DNA of 64,000 bases from a virus. Shown one piece after another: positions 8,210 to 17,112 of the stretch. The stretch is taken from positions 57,820 through 121,819 of IMG/VR virus record IMGVR_UViG_3300013109_000495; one strand, written 5' to 3'. Position numbers and translations under genes: made by a program. Every line of letters begins with the position of its first letter. The stretch's first letter is position 1. A model generated the notes under the pieces. The model saw nothing but the letters and a program-made list of their open reading frames with translations, searched no databases and was not told where the DNA came from.

Positions 8210-9592
8210 ATGCCAAGTATTAATAGTTTTCTTAAAGGATTTCAAGACGGCCTTCCAGGAATGAAGGATTTCCGTCATGCTTCACGATTATATATTGACG
8301 ATCATTTTAAACTTGCACCAAAACAAAAATTTCTCTTTCATGTAGTATTAACACTTAATGACGTTGTAACTCAAAGAAAATTTACTCCTAATGAATTAAT
8401 AGAATTGAATATGCTAGTAAAAAGCTGTGAACTTCCTCGTTACAATATGAACATAGAGGAAAAAACTCAATATAATAAAAAAATGTATACAGCAACACGT
8501 ATCGCATATGATCCTATAAACATTACATTTCATGATGATCATGCTGATACTGTAAATGCTTTTTGGAAAAAATATTATGAATATAATGTTGCAGATTCAG
8601 TACATCTTAATGAAGAACTTGCAGAAAAATATGCTAAAGATGATTATTATACAACAAATAGAAAAACTACAAAGTGGGGTTTAGATACTCCTAAACAAAG
8701 TAAACTTCCATTTATAAAAAATATTGAAATTTTTGTATTACACAAACAAAGATTTACATCATTTAGATTGATTAATCCTGTTATTGGTTCATTTAATCAT
8801 GACAATTTAGACCAAGCAGATGGAACTGGTATTATGCAAAATACAATGCAAGTTTTATATGAAACTGTAAGATACAAAGCAGGAGTGGTTGGAAAATCGG
8901 CAATAACAGGATGGGCTACATTACACTATGATAATGAGCCTTCACCTTTAAGTGTATTAGGTAAAGGTACAAATTCTCTTTTTGGTCCTGGGGGTGTTGT
9001 GGATGGCATTGGTTCTGTAATAGGTATGGCTAGAGAAGGAAATATTTTAGGTGCAATTATTGGTGCGTCAAACACATATAATAATGCTAAAAAAATGAAA
9101 AAATCAGCGGTCAAAGAAGAATTAAAAGGAATTGTTAAAGAAGGTGTTTTAGAAGTTGGCAAACAAGCAGGTACAATTACAAATCCTGTTGGTTCTTTTG
9201 CAGTTGGCGCCGTGGCGGCAACAGCACTAACTCTTGCAACTGCAAAAGGTACAGTCGATAATAAAAATCGACAAAATACAACAGTAATATCGGCTCCACA
9301 ATTAGATACTGTAAATTTTCTTACACCAGATGAATCTTATACTCTTATAACAACAAACACAACCGTAAGAGATGCAATCGCGGCAGGTATATATTATAAA
9401 GACATTGGTTCTCGAAAAGGTTTAACAGTAGCAGAAAGTGACATAGAATATTCAGGCTCTCTTGATACAACAAAAACAGTATATAGAGCTAAAGCAAATA
9501 CAGATATTCGTAAACTTGTAACAGAAGGATATATAAAAATTAATAGAGATACACAAAACGTATCTATTATAACTGAAAAGGCAAACTTATAA
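8210..9592 (+). CDS. Tail-tube-fold tail/baseplate protein (gp19/gp54-like)
   Basis: A 460-residue protein. Residues ~45-125 carry ELNMLVKSCELPRYNMNIEE and TATRIAYDPINITFHDDHAD, which parallel the gp19 tube strands, so I infer a tube-initiator or baseplate-tube role as for T4 gp48/gp54. The rest has a Gly/Ala-rich region (near GPGGVVDGIGSVIG and AVGAVAATALTLATAKG) and a beta-rich tail. The gene follows gp19 and overlaps the next gene by one base (TAATG). The family assignment is by pattern only. Confidence 0.55.
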   Translation: MPSINSFLKGFQDGLPGMKDFRHASRLYIDDHFKLAPKQKFLFHVVLTLNDVVTQRKFTPNELIELNMLVKSCELPRYNMNIEEKTQYNKKMYTATRIAYDPINITFHDDHADTVNAFWKKYYEYNVADSVHLNEELAEKYAKDDYYTTNRKTTKWGLDTPKQSKLPFIKNIEIFVLHKQRFTSFRLINPVIGSFNHDNLDQADGTGIMQNTMQVLYETVRYKAGVVGKSAITGWATLHYDNEPSPLSVLGKGTNSLFGPGGVVDGIGSVIGMAREGNILGAIIGASNTYNNAKKMKKSAVKEELKGIVKEGVLEVGKQAGTITNPVGSFAVGAVAATALTLATAKGTVDNKNRQNTTVISAPQLDTVNFLTPDESYTLITTNTTVRDAIAAGIYYKDIGSRKGLTVAESDIEYSGSLDTTKTVYRAKANTDIRKLVTEGYIKINRDTQNVSIITEKANL

Positions 9593-9969
9593 TGGCAAAT
9601 TCTTATACAAACCTACCTCCTAAAGATAAAAATCAGTTAGATAAAACAATTGAAAAATTAACTACATCAAATTATCAAGAAGAATTTCAATTTAACGTTG
9701 GTGAATATGACGCGGCAATTGCCTTTTTTGTTAAAAGAGGATTTTCAAGAAGTGCGGCCGAAACAACTGCTTATATAATTTTACAACAAGCAAAAATAGA
9801 TTCGGTAAGTCCTCAACAAATTTTAGATCAACTTACAGTCTCCTCTCCAGCTCAACTTTCTGAATTAATAACAATTATATTAAATGCCAATAGATATAAA
9901 TCAAGTAGATTAGGAGTAAGGCAAACTCGTACAACGAAAGATACTGTGTCTAGAAACATTCTAGACTAA
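9592..9969 (+). CDS. Unknown late-operon protein
   Basis: A 125-residue protein starting MANSYTNLPPKDKNQLDKTI. It has a helical middle (YDAAIAFFVKRGFSRSAAET) and a basic C-terminus. It is TAATG-coupled to both neighbours, between a tail protein and gp4, so a structural or assembly role is likely. I do not recognise a named family. Confidence 0.6.
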   Translation: MANSYTNLPPKDKNQLDKTIEKLTTSNYQEEFQFNVGEYDAAIAFFVKRGFSRSAAETTAYIILQQAKIDSVSPQQILDQLTVSSPAQLSELITIILNANRYKSSRLGVRQTRTTKDTVSRNILD

Positions 9970-10409
9970 TGATACCAAGATTTGCTAAAGGAAAATTTTC
10001 ATTAAAAAATCCAGAAAAATATGTTGGACTAAAAACGCCAACTTATAGAAGTAGTTGGGAACACGGATTTATGAGATTATGTGATGAACATCCTAACGTA
10101 TATAAATGGGCTAGTGAATCAATAAAAATACCTTATAGGCACCCATTAACAGGCAAGTATACAATCTATGTACCGGATTTTTTCATTGTTTACATGGACA
10201 AAGAAGGGCGTAAACACGCCGAAATGGTTGAAGTTAAGCCATTGTCCCAGACTTCTCTAGAATCTGCTGGTAAAAGTATGGGCAAAAAGAAACAAGTTAT
10301 AATTAATCGTGCTAAATGGGAGGCCGCTTCTGCCTATGCTCGACAAAATAAAATGATATTTAGAGTAGTATCAGAAGACCAATTATTCCATCAAGGTACA
10401 CGTAAATAA
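9969..10409 (+). CDS. gp4: Head completion nuclease gp4
   Basis: A 146-residue protein matching T4 gp4 (also called gp50), which is needed to finish packaged heads before tail joining. It shows a restriction-like nuclease pattern: E31 in SSWEHGF, D70 in YVPDFFIVYM and E88/K90 in VEVKP. The length is close to T4 gp4 (about 150 aa). It is TAATG-coupled to the preceding gene and followed after 5 bases by the small terminase gene. Confidence 0.85.
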   Translation: MIPRFAKGKFSLKNPEKYVGLKTPTYRSSWEHGFMRLCDEHPNVYKWASESIKIPYRHPLTGKYTIYVPDFFIVYMDKEGRKHAEMVEVKPLSQTSLESAGKSMGKKKQVIINRAKWEAASAYARQNKMIFRVVSEDQLFHQGTRK

Positions 10410-10414
10410 TCAAA

Positions 10415-10963
10415 ATGACTAAAAAGTTAGAAGACATATTAAATTTACCAAACGTTAAAGAAGCATTTGCTAAAGTAGATGCAAAAGAAAAAGAAAAAGA
10501 AACTAAACAAATAAATGGTACTGTACCTAAAAATGTCGATCCAATTACTGCAAAAAATTTAGAAAAAACATATGCTGAATTTGATAAAATTGCGGCCTCA
10601 TTACCTCAAGTAAAAGGACTAGGAGAACTGTCAGATTTAGAATTAGATAAATTAGCAACCGAGGCAGAAGAATCATATAAGAATTTAATGGACTTGGGTA
10701 TGAACGTAGACTCACGTTATTCAGGACGTATTTTTGAGGTTGCAAGTACTATGTTACGTAATGCCATAGATGCAAAAGGCTCTAAAATAGACAAAAAACT
10801 AAAAATGGTGGAATTACAACTTAAAAAGCTAAAAATAGACAAAACAGGTAAAGACGACTTGGGTACTATTGAAGAAAGTGACGGATTTGTTATATCAGAT
10901 CGTAACGAATTAATGAAGAAGTTGCTTAAAACAGATGACGCCAAGAGTGAAGATAAAGACTAA
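10415..10963 (+). CDS. gp16: Small terminase subunit gp16 (probable)
   Basis: A 182-residue, highly charged helical protein. The core (YKNLMDLGMNVDSRYSGRIF, EVASTMLRNAIDAKGS, KMVELQLKKLKI) resembles the central helices of gp16-type small terminases, where a repeated-unit segment is followed by R-x-x-E-V-x-x-x-M and a K-x-x-x-L-Q tail. Small terminases recognise DNA and regulate gp17 during packaging. Position agrees: it lies between gp4 and gp17 in the packaging operon. Sequence divergence keeps this below certainty. Confidence 0.65.
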   Translation: MTKKLEDILNLPNVKEAFAKVDAKEKEKETKQINGTVPKNVDPITAKNLEKTYAEFDKIAASLPQVKGLGELSDLELDKLATEAEESYKNLMDLGMNVDSRYSGRIFEVASTMLRNAIDAKGSKIDKKLKMVELQLKKLKIDKTGKDDLGTIEESDGFVISDRNELMKKLLKTDDAKSEDKD

Positions 10964-10966
10964 ATA
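10959..10966 (+). promoter_or_regulatory. Late-type octamer
   Basis: ACTAAATA overlapping the gp16 stop, 8 bases before the ATG at 10975. No Shine-Dalgarno lies between. Confidence 0.4.
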
Positions 10967-10974
10967 GTACTAAT

Positions 10975-11574
10975 ATGAGCACGTTTACAAAATATCTAAC
11001 AGAATCAGTTAAGACCTATGAATATAAAATCAAAATAGCGGGTGATATTGAAAAAGGCTTCGCTAATCGTTTGGAAACTGCTTGTCAAAAATTTGAAATA
11101 CAAAAATTATCAGCAGGAAAGAAAACTCCAATACAATCGCTACCTTTAGACTTTCCAACAATAAAAAATGAATCTGTTACAATTTTCGATCTTCAAACTT
11201 CTTATCCAGTTGCAGTAAATGAATTAAGAGAATATATTGCTGATTATATGAGAATTTCTCCAGCTTGTGTAGTTGTAAGAAAACCAGGAGAACCATCAGA
11301 AGAATATCAAGAAACAATTGCAAATGCAACTAAATCAGAATACAAAAATAAACTTCATGACATAGAATATAAAGACGCACCTAAAGTAAATGCAGAAGAT
11401 TTTCATTCTACGAAAGCAAACATGAGTTTGTTAAAAGAATTATTAAAAGACAGAGATCTTAATAAGGAAGAAACTCCAAAAGAAAAAGAAAATATTACAA
11501 CTAAAGAAGACTCACCAGCAGATTCTCCATTTACAAAAACAACAAATCCACATCCGGATCCAAAGAGAAAATAA
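10975..11574 (+). CDS. Unknown late protein with capsid-targeting-like N-terminus
   Basis: A 199-residue protein. The first residues, MSTFTKYLTES, resemble the T4 capsid targeting sequence of internal head proteins (MKTYQEFIAE) and contain L-T-E, a fit to the gp21 protease cleavage rule (I/L-x-E). A folded middle (YEYKIKIAGDIEKGF, YMRISPACVVVRKPG) is followed by a disordered Lys/Glu/Pro tail. The setting is late and packaging-related. Packaging of the product inside the head is inference. Confidence 0.6.
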   Translation: MSTFTKYLTESVKTYEYKIKIAGDIEKGFANRLETACQKFEIQKLSAGKKTPIQSLPLDFPTIKNESVTIFDLQTSYPVAVNELREYIADYMRISPACVVVRKPGEPSEEYQETIANATKSEYKNKLHDIEYKDAPKVNAEDFHSTKANMSLLKELLKDRDLNKEETPKEKENITTKEDSPADSPFTKTTNPHPDPKRK

Positions 11575-11576
11575 TT

Positions 11577-11645
11577 ATGCCTTGTAATAATCCAAATTGT
11601 CAGTGTGAAAATTGTACTTGTGAAAATTGTACTTGCAGAGAATAA
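11577..11645 (+). CDS. 22-residue cysteine-rich microprotein
   Basis: An ATG-TAA frame encoding 22 residues with seven cysteines, at positions 3, 8, 10, 13, 15, 18 and 20, giving a CxCxxCxCxxCxC pattern with repeated ENCTC units. It starts 3 bases after one late gene and ends 4 bases before the next, so it is fully embedded in a late operon. The pattern suggests metal binding (metallothionein-like). No ribosome site stands out, so translation would be by coupling. Confidence 0.5.
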   Translation: MPCNNPNCQCENCTCENCTCRE

Positions 11646-11648
11646 ATT

Positions 11649-13142
11649 ATGGAAATGGTTGACGTTTTACAAAAACTAAAAGAAATTACTAACAAATCTC
11701 CAGAAGTTGCAAAAGCAATTAAAAGTGTAGAATCAACAACTAATCCAAAAACCGAAGTTGCACCTCCAGGAAGAGAAAAACAAGTAAAAGCATTAAAAGG
11801 AAAAGTAGACAATCCTTATGCAGTTGCTTGGTCATCTTATAATAAATCTAAAGGCAAAAAAGAATCAATAAAAGAAGGCGGAATGTCAGACGTACATATT
11901 GGTGCACAAGAAAAAGTTGGTGAATATGTTGATCAAGACGGCAATCTTTCGGCACCTAAACAAGATGTATTACAATCATTAGAACAACAAAGAGCATCAG
12001 CTCCTTTTCCAGAATCATATGAAATTGAAACTGCAATAAAAATGGTACAAGATGATTTTGATGACAACGGTCAAGCAAAAGCAGAATATGAACCTGATCC
12101 AGAAGACAATATTCCACACGATGTAGATACACAAATGAATATGGACGCACCAGCAGAAGAACAACCAATAAAAGAAGCACCAAATCCTAAAAGAGAAGCT
12201 ATACAAACTCTTGAAGCATTAAGAGATATGGTTATGGAATTACCTATATCCGATGATGCTAAAACTTCGGCCCATACAGCATTAGATCAAGTGTCAGACG
12301 ATATCATGATGGACACAGCTACTGATGAAGAAGCAACTGCAGAAGAACCAAAAATTGAAGAAGATACTCTTAATATAAATGGAATGACAACTGAAGAAGA
12401 TGTTATTAGCATGATTCAAGATACTATAAGTGCTGGAAAAGGTGACGATGCAAAAGATTACCTAGAACAGTTTAAACAGTATCTATTTGTAAAATCAGGT
12501 GGACGAGCGGAGTCAAAAGAACTAAATACAGAAACAATGAAAAAAGAAGATAAAAAACCCCTTAAAGAAGCAATTACAATGTCTGCAGACACACCTCAAG
12601 AAGCAGGTATGTTAATGCAAATTTTAAAACTTGCAGGTGTACAACAAGTAACACCTGATATGATTGGTGCAGAAGAACCAACAGCAGATGTACCAACTAA
12701 TGATGCCGATCACGATCATAACAACGACGGCGAACAAGATCACGCACCACAAGATTGTAATGTTTGCTCTGGTGACGATGCAATTGGCTCACAAGGAATG
12801 GGTAATATGAGAGATATAATCTCTAAAAATGATAATGATGAACAAGCAGAAGAAACTTGGGATAATGCACCAGATGAAAAAGTTGACGACCTTGACACAT
12901 TAGTGAACGTTCATTCAGGTGGCTTAAACAAACAAAAACAACAAGTAAGAAAAGAATATCCAGGTGACAATCCACTTGCCGCCGAAGATAAAATTAGCGA
13001 AGAAGATTTAGCCAATAGTTTAAGAACACAATACGAAGGCTTTAAAAAATCTTACCAAGAAGCAACAAAAGTTGCTGAAACAAAAGCAGAACCAAAAGAA
13101 GAAGAAGAAGTAAAGAAAGAAGCTGTTGCTGACAAAAAATAA
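11649..13142 (+). CDS. Acidic late protein, unknown
   Basis: A 497-residue, very acidic protein rich in Asp, Glu, Gln and Ala. An N-terminal PPGREKQVKALKGK stretch leads into VDNPYAVAWSSYNKSKGKK, a motif I associate with marine phage virion-region proteins of unknown role. A His/Asp/Cys-rich patch (DHDHNNDGEQDHAPQDC) lies in the C-terminal half. Low complexity and charge resemble scaffold or internal head proteins, but I cannot name a family. It lies in the packaging operon. Confidence 0.6.
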   Translation: MEMVDVLQKLKEITNKSPEVAKAIKSVESTTNPKTEVAPPGREKQVKALKGKVDNPYAVAWSSYNKSKGKKESIKEGGMSDVHIGAQEKVGEYVDQDGNLSAPKQDVLQSLEQQRASAPFPESYEIETAIKMVQDDFDDNGQAKAEYEPDPEDNIPHDVDTQMNMDAPAEEQPIKEAPNPKREAIQTLEALRDMVMELPISDDAKTSAHTALDQVSDDIMMDTATDEEATAEEPKIEEDTLNINGMTTEEDVISMIQDTISAGKGDDAKDYLEQFKQYLFVKSGGRAESKELNTETMKKEDKKPLKEAITMSADTPQEAGMLMQILKLAGVQQVTPDMIGAEEPTADVPTNDADHDHNNDGEQDHAPQDCNVCSGDDAIGSQGMGNMRDIISKNDNDEQAEETWDNAPDEKVDDLDTLVNVHSGGLNKQKQQVRKEYPGDNPLAAEDKISEEDLANSLRTQYEGFKKSYQEATKVAETKAEPKEEEEVKKEAVADKK

Positions 13143-13154
13143 AAACAATCAAAT

Positions 13155-13373
13155 ATGAGCATAAACGGAAAAGTAAAATGGTATAATGGAACCAAAGGAT
13201 TTGGTTTTATTGCCAGAGAAGACAACGAAAAAGATGTATTTGTTCACAGAACGGCTCTTCAAGCCGCAGGTATACCCAACCTGAGAGAAGGTGAACAATT
13301 AACATTTGATGTAGATATAGCGGCAAAAGGACCTTGCGCCGTTAATTTACAAAAACCTGACATAAACAGTTAG
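13155..13373 (+). CDS. Cold-shock domain protein (CspA-like)
   Basis: A 72-residue cold-shock domain. RNP1-like KGFGFIA and RNP2-like DVFVHRTAL motifs, plus the N-terminal GKVKWYNGTKG, match CspA-type single-strand nucleic-acid chaperones (usually 65-70 aa). Its start is 12 bases after the acidic late protein, and the terminase gene follows, so it is probably made with late genes; it may unfold viral or host mRNA. Likely acquired from a bacterium. Confidence 0.9.
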   Translation: MSINGKVKWYNGTKGFGFIAREDNEKDVFVHRTALQAAGIPNLREGEQLTFDVDIAAKGPCAVNLQKPDINS

Positions 13374-13393
13374 TTTTCTTAACATAAAATAGC

Positions 13394-13401
13394 CTTAAAT
13401 A
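13394..13401 (+). promoter_or_regulatory. Late-type octamer before gp17
   Basis: CTTAAATA, 7 bases before the gp17 ATG, with no Shine-Dalgarno between. Confidence 0.5.
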
Positions 13402-13408
13402 CAACACT

Positions 13409-15004
13409 ATGGCGTATGTATCGTTAGACAGTGAACAGGTAAAACGTGCCCATAAAAAGCACAAATATACCAAAGAACAAGTCTTACAACTCGAACAGTG
13501 TATGAACACAAAGACTGGACCGTTGTATTTCATGGAAACATTTATGAGAATACAACATCCAACTAAAGGTGAAATGGCTTTTCATCCTTATTCTTTTCAA
13601 AAAAGATTAATTGAATCATATAACAATTATCGATTTTCTGTATCAATGCTACCACGACAAACAGGTAAAACAACCTGTGCGGCAGGATATATTATTTGGT
13701 ATGCTATGTTCCATCCAGATTCATCTATATTAATTGCGGCACACAAATACGCAGGTGCGTCTGACATTATGTCACGTGTAAGATTTTCATACGAAATGTT
13801 ACCTGAATGGATTAAAGCTGGAGTAACGCAATACAATAGAAATTCTATAGAATTTGACAATGGTTCAAAAATAATAGCAACTACTACAACTGAAAATACT
13901 GGGCGGGGTATGTCTTTAACAATGATATATTGTGATGAGTTTGCATTCGTGCAACCACCAGATAAAGCAAAAGAATTTTGGACGTCACTATCTCCTACCT
14001 TGTCAACAGGAGGTAAGTGTATGATTACATCAACTCCAAACTCTGATGAAGATCAATTTGCGTTAATTTGGAAAGAAGCTAATAAAAAATTCGATGAATA
14101 CGGCAATGATAAAATTGTAGGAACTAATGGCTTCTATGCCATGAAAGCTCACTGGTCAGAACATCCTGAACGAGATGATAAGTGGGCAGAAACTGAAAAA
14201 GCAAGAATAGGTGAGGAAAGATTTAGACGAGAACACGAATGTGAGTTTATAATCTTTGATGAAACATTAATTAACTCTACAACATTAGCAGAAATGGAAG
14301 GTACTCTTCCTATAGAAAGTACAGGACAGGTACGTTGGTATAAAAGACCCACACCAGGACATACATATATGGTATCATTAGATCCAAGCATGGGTACAGG
14401 TGGCGACTATGCGGCTATACAAGTATTTGAATTGCCAACATTTGAGCAAGTTGCAGAATGGCGTCATAATGAAACACCAATGAATCAGCAAATTAGAATA
14501 TTACAAGGAATTACCAAACATATACATGACACTATAATAGAGAAAGATGCAGGTGCTACTCCACAAATATTTTATTCAATGGAAAATAATGCAATTGGTG
14601 AGGCGGCACTTTTAAGAGTTATGGATATTGGCGAAGAAAATATTATAGGTATGTTCTTATCAGAACCTATTAGAAGAGGACATAGACGAAAATTTAGAAG
14701 AGGATTTAATACTACTGCAAAACATAAAATTGATGCTTGTACAAAATTTAAAGAACTTGTAGAAAATAACAAACTACAAATTAACTCTAAATTGCTTATA
14801 ACAGAATTAAAGGATTTTGTTGCAATAGGTATGAGTTATAAAGCTAAACCAGGACAACACGACGATTTAGTTAGTGCTTGTTTATTAATGACACGTATGA
14901 TAAAAGTACTTGCAGATTTTGATCCTAAAATATTCGAAAAATGGACTGATAGAACATCTGAATGGACTGCACCAATGCCAATCTTCGCAAACCTATACGG
15001 ATAA
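13409..15004 (+). CDS. gp17: Terminase large subunit gp17
   Basis: A 531-residue packaging motor. The N-terminal ATPase shows Walker A at 82-89 (PRQTGKTT), Walker B with D176-E177 (MIYCDEFAF) and coupling segment MITSTPNS near 205-212. The C-terminal RNase-H-like nuclease shows SLDPSMGTGGDYA from residue 323 and a late D in PGQHDDLVSACL. It cuts concatemers and drives DNA into the prohead. It is a little shorter than T4 gp17 (610 aa), mostly at the N-terminus. Confidence 0.95.
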   Translation: MAYVSLDSEQVKRAHKKHKYTKEQVLQLEQCMNTKTGPLYFMETFMRIQHPTKGEMAFHPYSFQKRLIESYNNYRFSVSMLPRQTGKTTCAAGYIIWYAMFHPDSSILIAAHKYAGASDIMSRVRFSYEMLPEWIKAGVTQYNRNSIEFDNGSKIIATTTTENTGRGMSLTMIYCDEFAFVQPPDKAKEFWTSLSPTLSTGGKCMITSTPNSDEDQFALIWKEANKKFDEYGNDKIVGTNGFYAMKAHWSEHPERDDKWAETEKARIGEERFRREHECEFIIFDETLINSTTLAEMEGTLPIESTGQVRWYKRPTPGHTYMVSLDPSMGTGGDYAAIQVFELPTFEQVAEWRHNETPMNQQIRILQGITKHIHDTIIEKDAGATPQIFYSMENNAIGEAALLRVMDIGEENIIGMFLSEPIRRGHRRKFRRGFNTTAKHKIDACTKFKELVENNKLQINSKLLITELKDFVAIGMSYKAKPGQHDDLVSACLLMTRMIKVLADFDPKIFEKWTDRTSEWTAPMPIFANLYG

Positions 15005-15010
15005 TAAATA
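15003..15010 (+). promoter_or_regulatory. Late-type octamer
   Basis: AATAAATA overlapping the gp17 stop, 6 bases before the ATG at 15017. Confidence 0.5.
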
Positions 15011-15016
15011 CACTAT

Positions 15017-17065
15017 ATGAACCCAAAAACATCATCTGACTTGTTTAACAAAATACGATCGCAATTTTCTAACATAGAAATAGGTGATCCTACAGGTCAA
15101 CCTACAGCAGATCCCAGTCAAGCTGTATTCTTTGATTTTGAATTTAAGGAAGATGCTGATACATATGGACGTGTAAGTATATCACTTGCTGATGAAGAAA
15201 ATATGAAGGTGTTTTATAACCGTGATTTAGTAGAAAAAATCGACGATGACAGCAGAGATGAATGGTATGCTTTTTTAAAAGAATTAAAAGACTTTGCAGT
15301 GGAACATTCATTAAGATTTGATGTTAGAGATATTACTAAATCGAACCTAACGAAGCAAGATTATAAGAACCTAGCAGATACGAACGCAACGGTAAATACT
15401 GATACAATGTCAGAAGAATTAAACAGAATTACAACATTAGCAGGTGTTAAAGAAACCGAAGACAAACAAAAACCTACTGATAAAGAAATTAAACAAGCAA
15501 AAGGTATTGCTTTTGATAAACGATACAAAGGTGGCAACTACACCGGAGCATCAAACACTATTGATAAACTTAAAAAAGGATTATCACAACATCCAGATGT
15601 TGCTGATGCATTAAAAAGAGCAAACGAGGCAGTTAAAGAAGGTATGACTGGTACAACTCGATCTTCATACGAAAACCTAGATAAAACAAGATTAATAATT
15701 AGACATTCAGGACCAGTTGACGAAAACGTACCTGGTGCAAGATCAAGACATATTAATTCATTATACATTGAAAATGAAGATGGTGAAAGATTTAAATATC
15801 CAATTACTCATTTAGCAGGTGCAAGAGCAATGACTAGGCACGTTGCTAACGGTGGAAGACCACATGATGAATTTGGGCAACACATTGTCAAAACATCAGA
15901 AAATATTGCACAATTAAATTCGTTTTCTAGATATGTTTCTCATAAAGATCAATTAAATGATAATGCTGGTGACATAATTGAACAAACAAAATTAAAATTA
16001 GAAAATTTAAGACAATATATGAGAAGCCTAAACAAACAATCACACTATGATGAAACTTTTAAAAACTTTAAACCATCAGCAGTTGCAGAATTAAGTGATG
16101 ATGAACGAAGTGCATATAGAGAAAAATTTACAATGAAACATCTTGACAACAGAGTTGAAGATGTTTTACCATTAATTCACAACATTATGCAAGAATATGA
16201 ACCAGATCCAACTGATAAAGATGCAAAAGTAGAACCAATTGTAGACCACGGAGCAATAGTACAAGGATTTTTAACTGATCCAAACAAAAAATTAATTTTA
16301 AGAAAAGACGAATCGGCAGATAAAATGTTATCTGTAACAAAATTTACTAATAATAACACAATGTTAGGTTCAATACTTTCAGACATAGCGTCTAGAATGC
16401 TTACACAAGATGCCAACGAAGAAAGAGTTGCCAACTTTGCATCTAGAGTTGCTGACGGTTTAGAAAGAGAAGGTGAATTGTTTAATGATCCAGATAGCGA
16501 TTGGCCAAAAAATAAATCAATTGCGATTCAACTTGCACGAAGATATATTGACGATTATAAAAAAATGCAAAAAGATCCTGCATATGCAGAAGAAGTAAGA
16601 ATGGATGCTGGTGCATTTAAACCAAAAGCACATCCAAAATTAGACAAAAAAGCAAAAGGTGAAACAGCAGAATTTGAAGAATGGGTTGATGATACAATTA
16701 ATCCTAAACAAGAACCAGCACCTAAAGAAAAAGCATTTGCAGGAGAAGACTTAAAATTTGAAGATATTAAACCTTATGTGTCTATGTACAAAGGTGACGA
16801 TGGCAAGACAGTTCATGATGTATTAGACAAAGATGGTAAATCGACATATAAAACAAATAATCCTAAAGACGCAATGAATTATTTGTCAAAAAACTTTAGC
16901 AAACTTCGAGGAGATTCATCTAAGAAACAAGAATCATTAAACGAATCAAGAACTAAAATAGTAGAAGCAATTAAATCTAAAGTAGCAAAAGAAGATACAG
17001 GGTTTAATATTGCTGGTGTTGAAGGCGAAGTCGAAAGAATAACTCAACTAGCAAATTACCAATAA
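15017..17065 (+). CDS. Large conserved-type late protein, unknown
   Basis: A 682-residue protein directly after gp17. It has a folded N-terminal part (AVFFDFEFKEDADTYGRVSI, then SLRFDVRDITKSNLTKQDYK), a helical middle and a Lys/Pro-rich tail. A short motif E-x-x-R-I-T-x-L-A occurs twice, at SEELNRITTLAGV near residue 142 and at the C-terminal end (EVERITQLANYQ). The late octamer and position suggest a virion or morphogenesis protein. No enzymatic motif is visible. Confidence 0.6.
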   Translation: MNPKTSSDLFNKIRSQFSNIEIGDPTGQPTADPSQAVFFDFEFKEDADTYGRVSISLADEENMKVFYNRDLVEKIDDDSRDEWYAFLKELKDFAVEHSLRFDVRDITKSNLTKQDYKNLADTNATVNTDTMSEELNRITTLAGVKETEDKQKPTDKEIKQAKGIAFDKRYKGGNYTGASNTIDKLKKGLSQHPDVADALKRANEAVKEGMTGTTRSSYENLDKTRLIIRHSGPVDENVPGARSRHINSLYIENEDGERFKYPITHLAGARAMTRHVANGGRPHDEFGQHIVKTSENIAQLNSFSRYVSHKDQLNDNAGDIIEQTKLKLENLRQYMRSLNKQSHYDETFKNFKPSAVAELSDDERSAYREKFTMKHLDNRVEDVLPLIHNIMQEYEPDPTDKDAKVEPIVDHGAIVQGFLTDPNKKLILRKDESADKMLSVTKFTNNNTMLGSILSDIASRMLTQDANEERVANFASRVADGLEREGELFNDPDSDWPKNKSIAIQLARRYIDDYKKMQKDPAYAEEVRMDAGAFKPKAHPKLDKKAKGETAEFEEWVDDTINPKQEPAPKEKAFAGEDLKFEDIKPYVSMYKGDDGKTVHDVLDKDGKSTYKTNNPKDAMNYLSKNFSKLRGDSSKKQESLNESRTKIVEAIKSKVAKEDTGFNIAGVEGEVERITQLANYQ

Positions 17066-17075
17066 TTTTTTACAC

Positions 17076-17104
17076 TCGACGATTTAATTTAAATACTGTA
17101 TAAT
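17076..17104 (+). promoter_or_regulatory. Sigma70-type promoter for the B12-type radical SAM gene
   Basis: -35 TCGACG (17076-17081), 17-base spacer, perfect -10 TATAAT (17099-17104). The ATG at 17113 is only 8 bases past the -10. A late-type TTTAAATA (17088-17095) lies inside the spacer, so both polymerase forms could use the site. Confidence 0.6.
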
Positions 17105-17112
17105 TAGGTATA

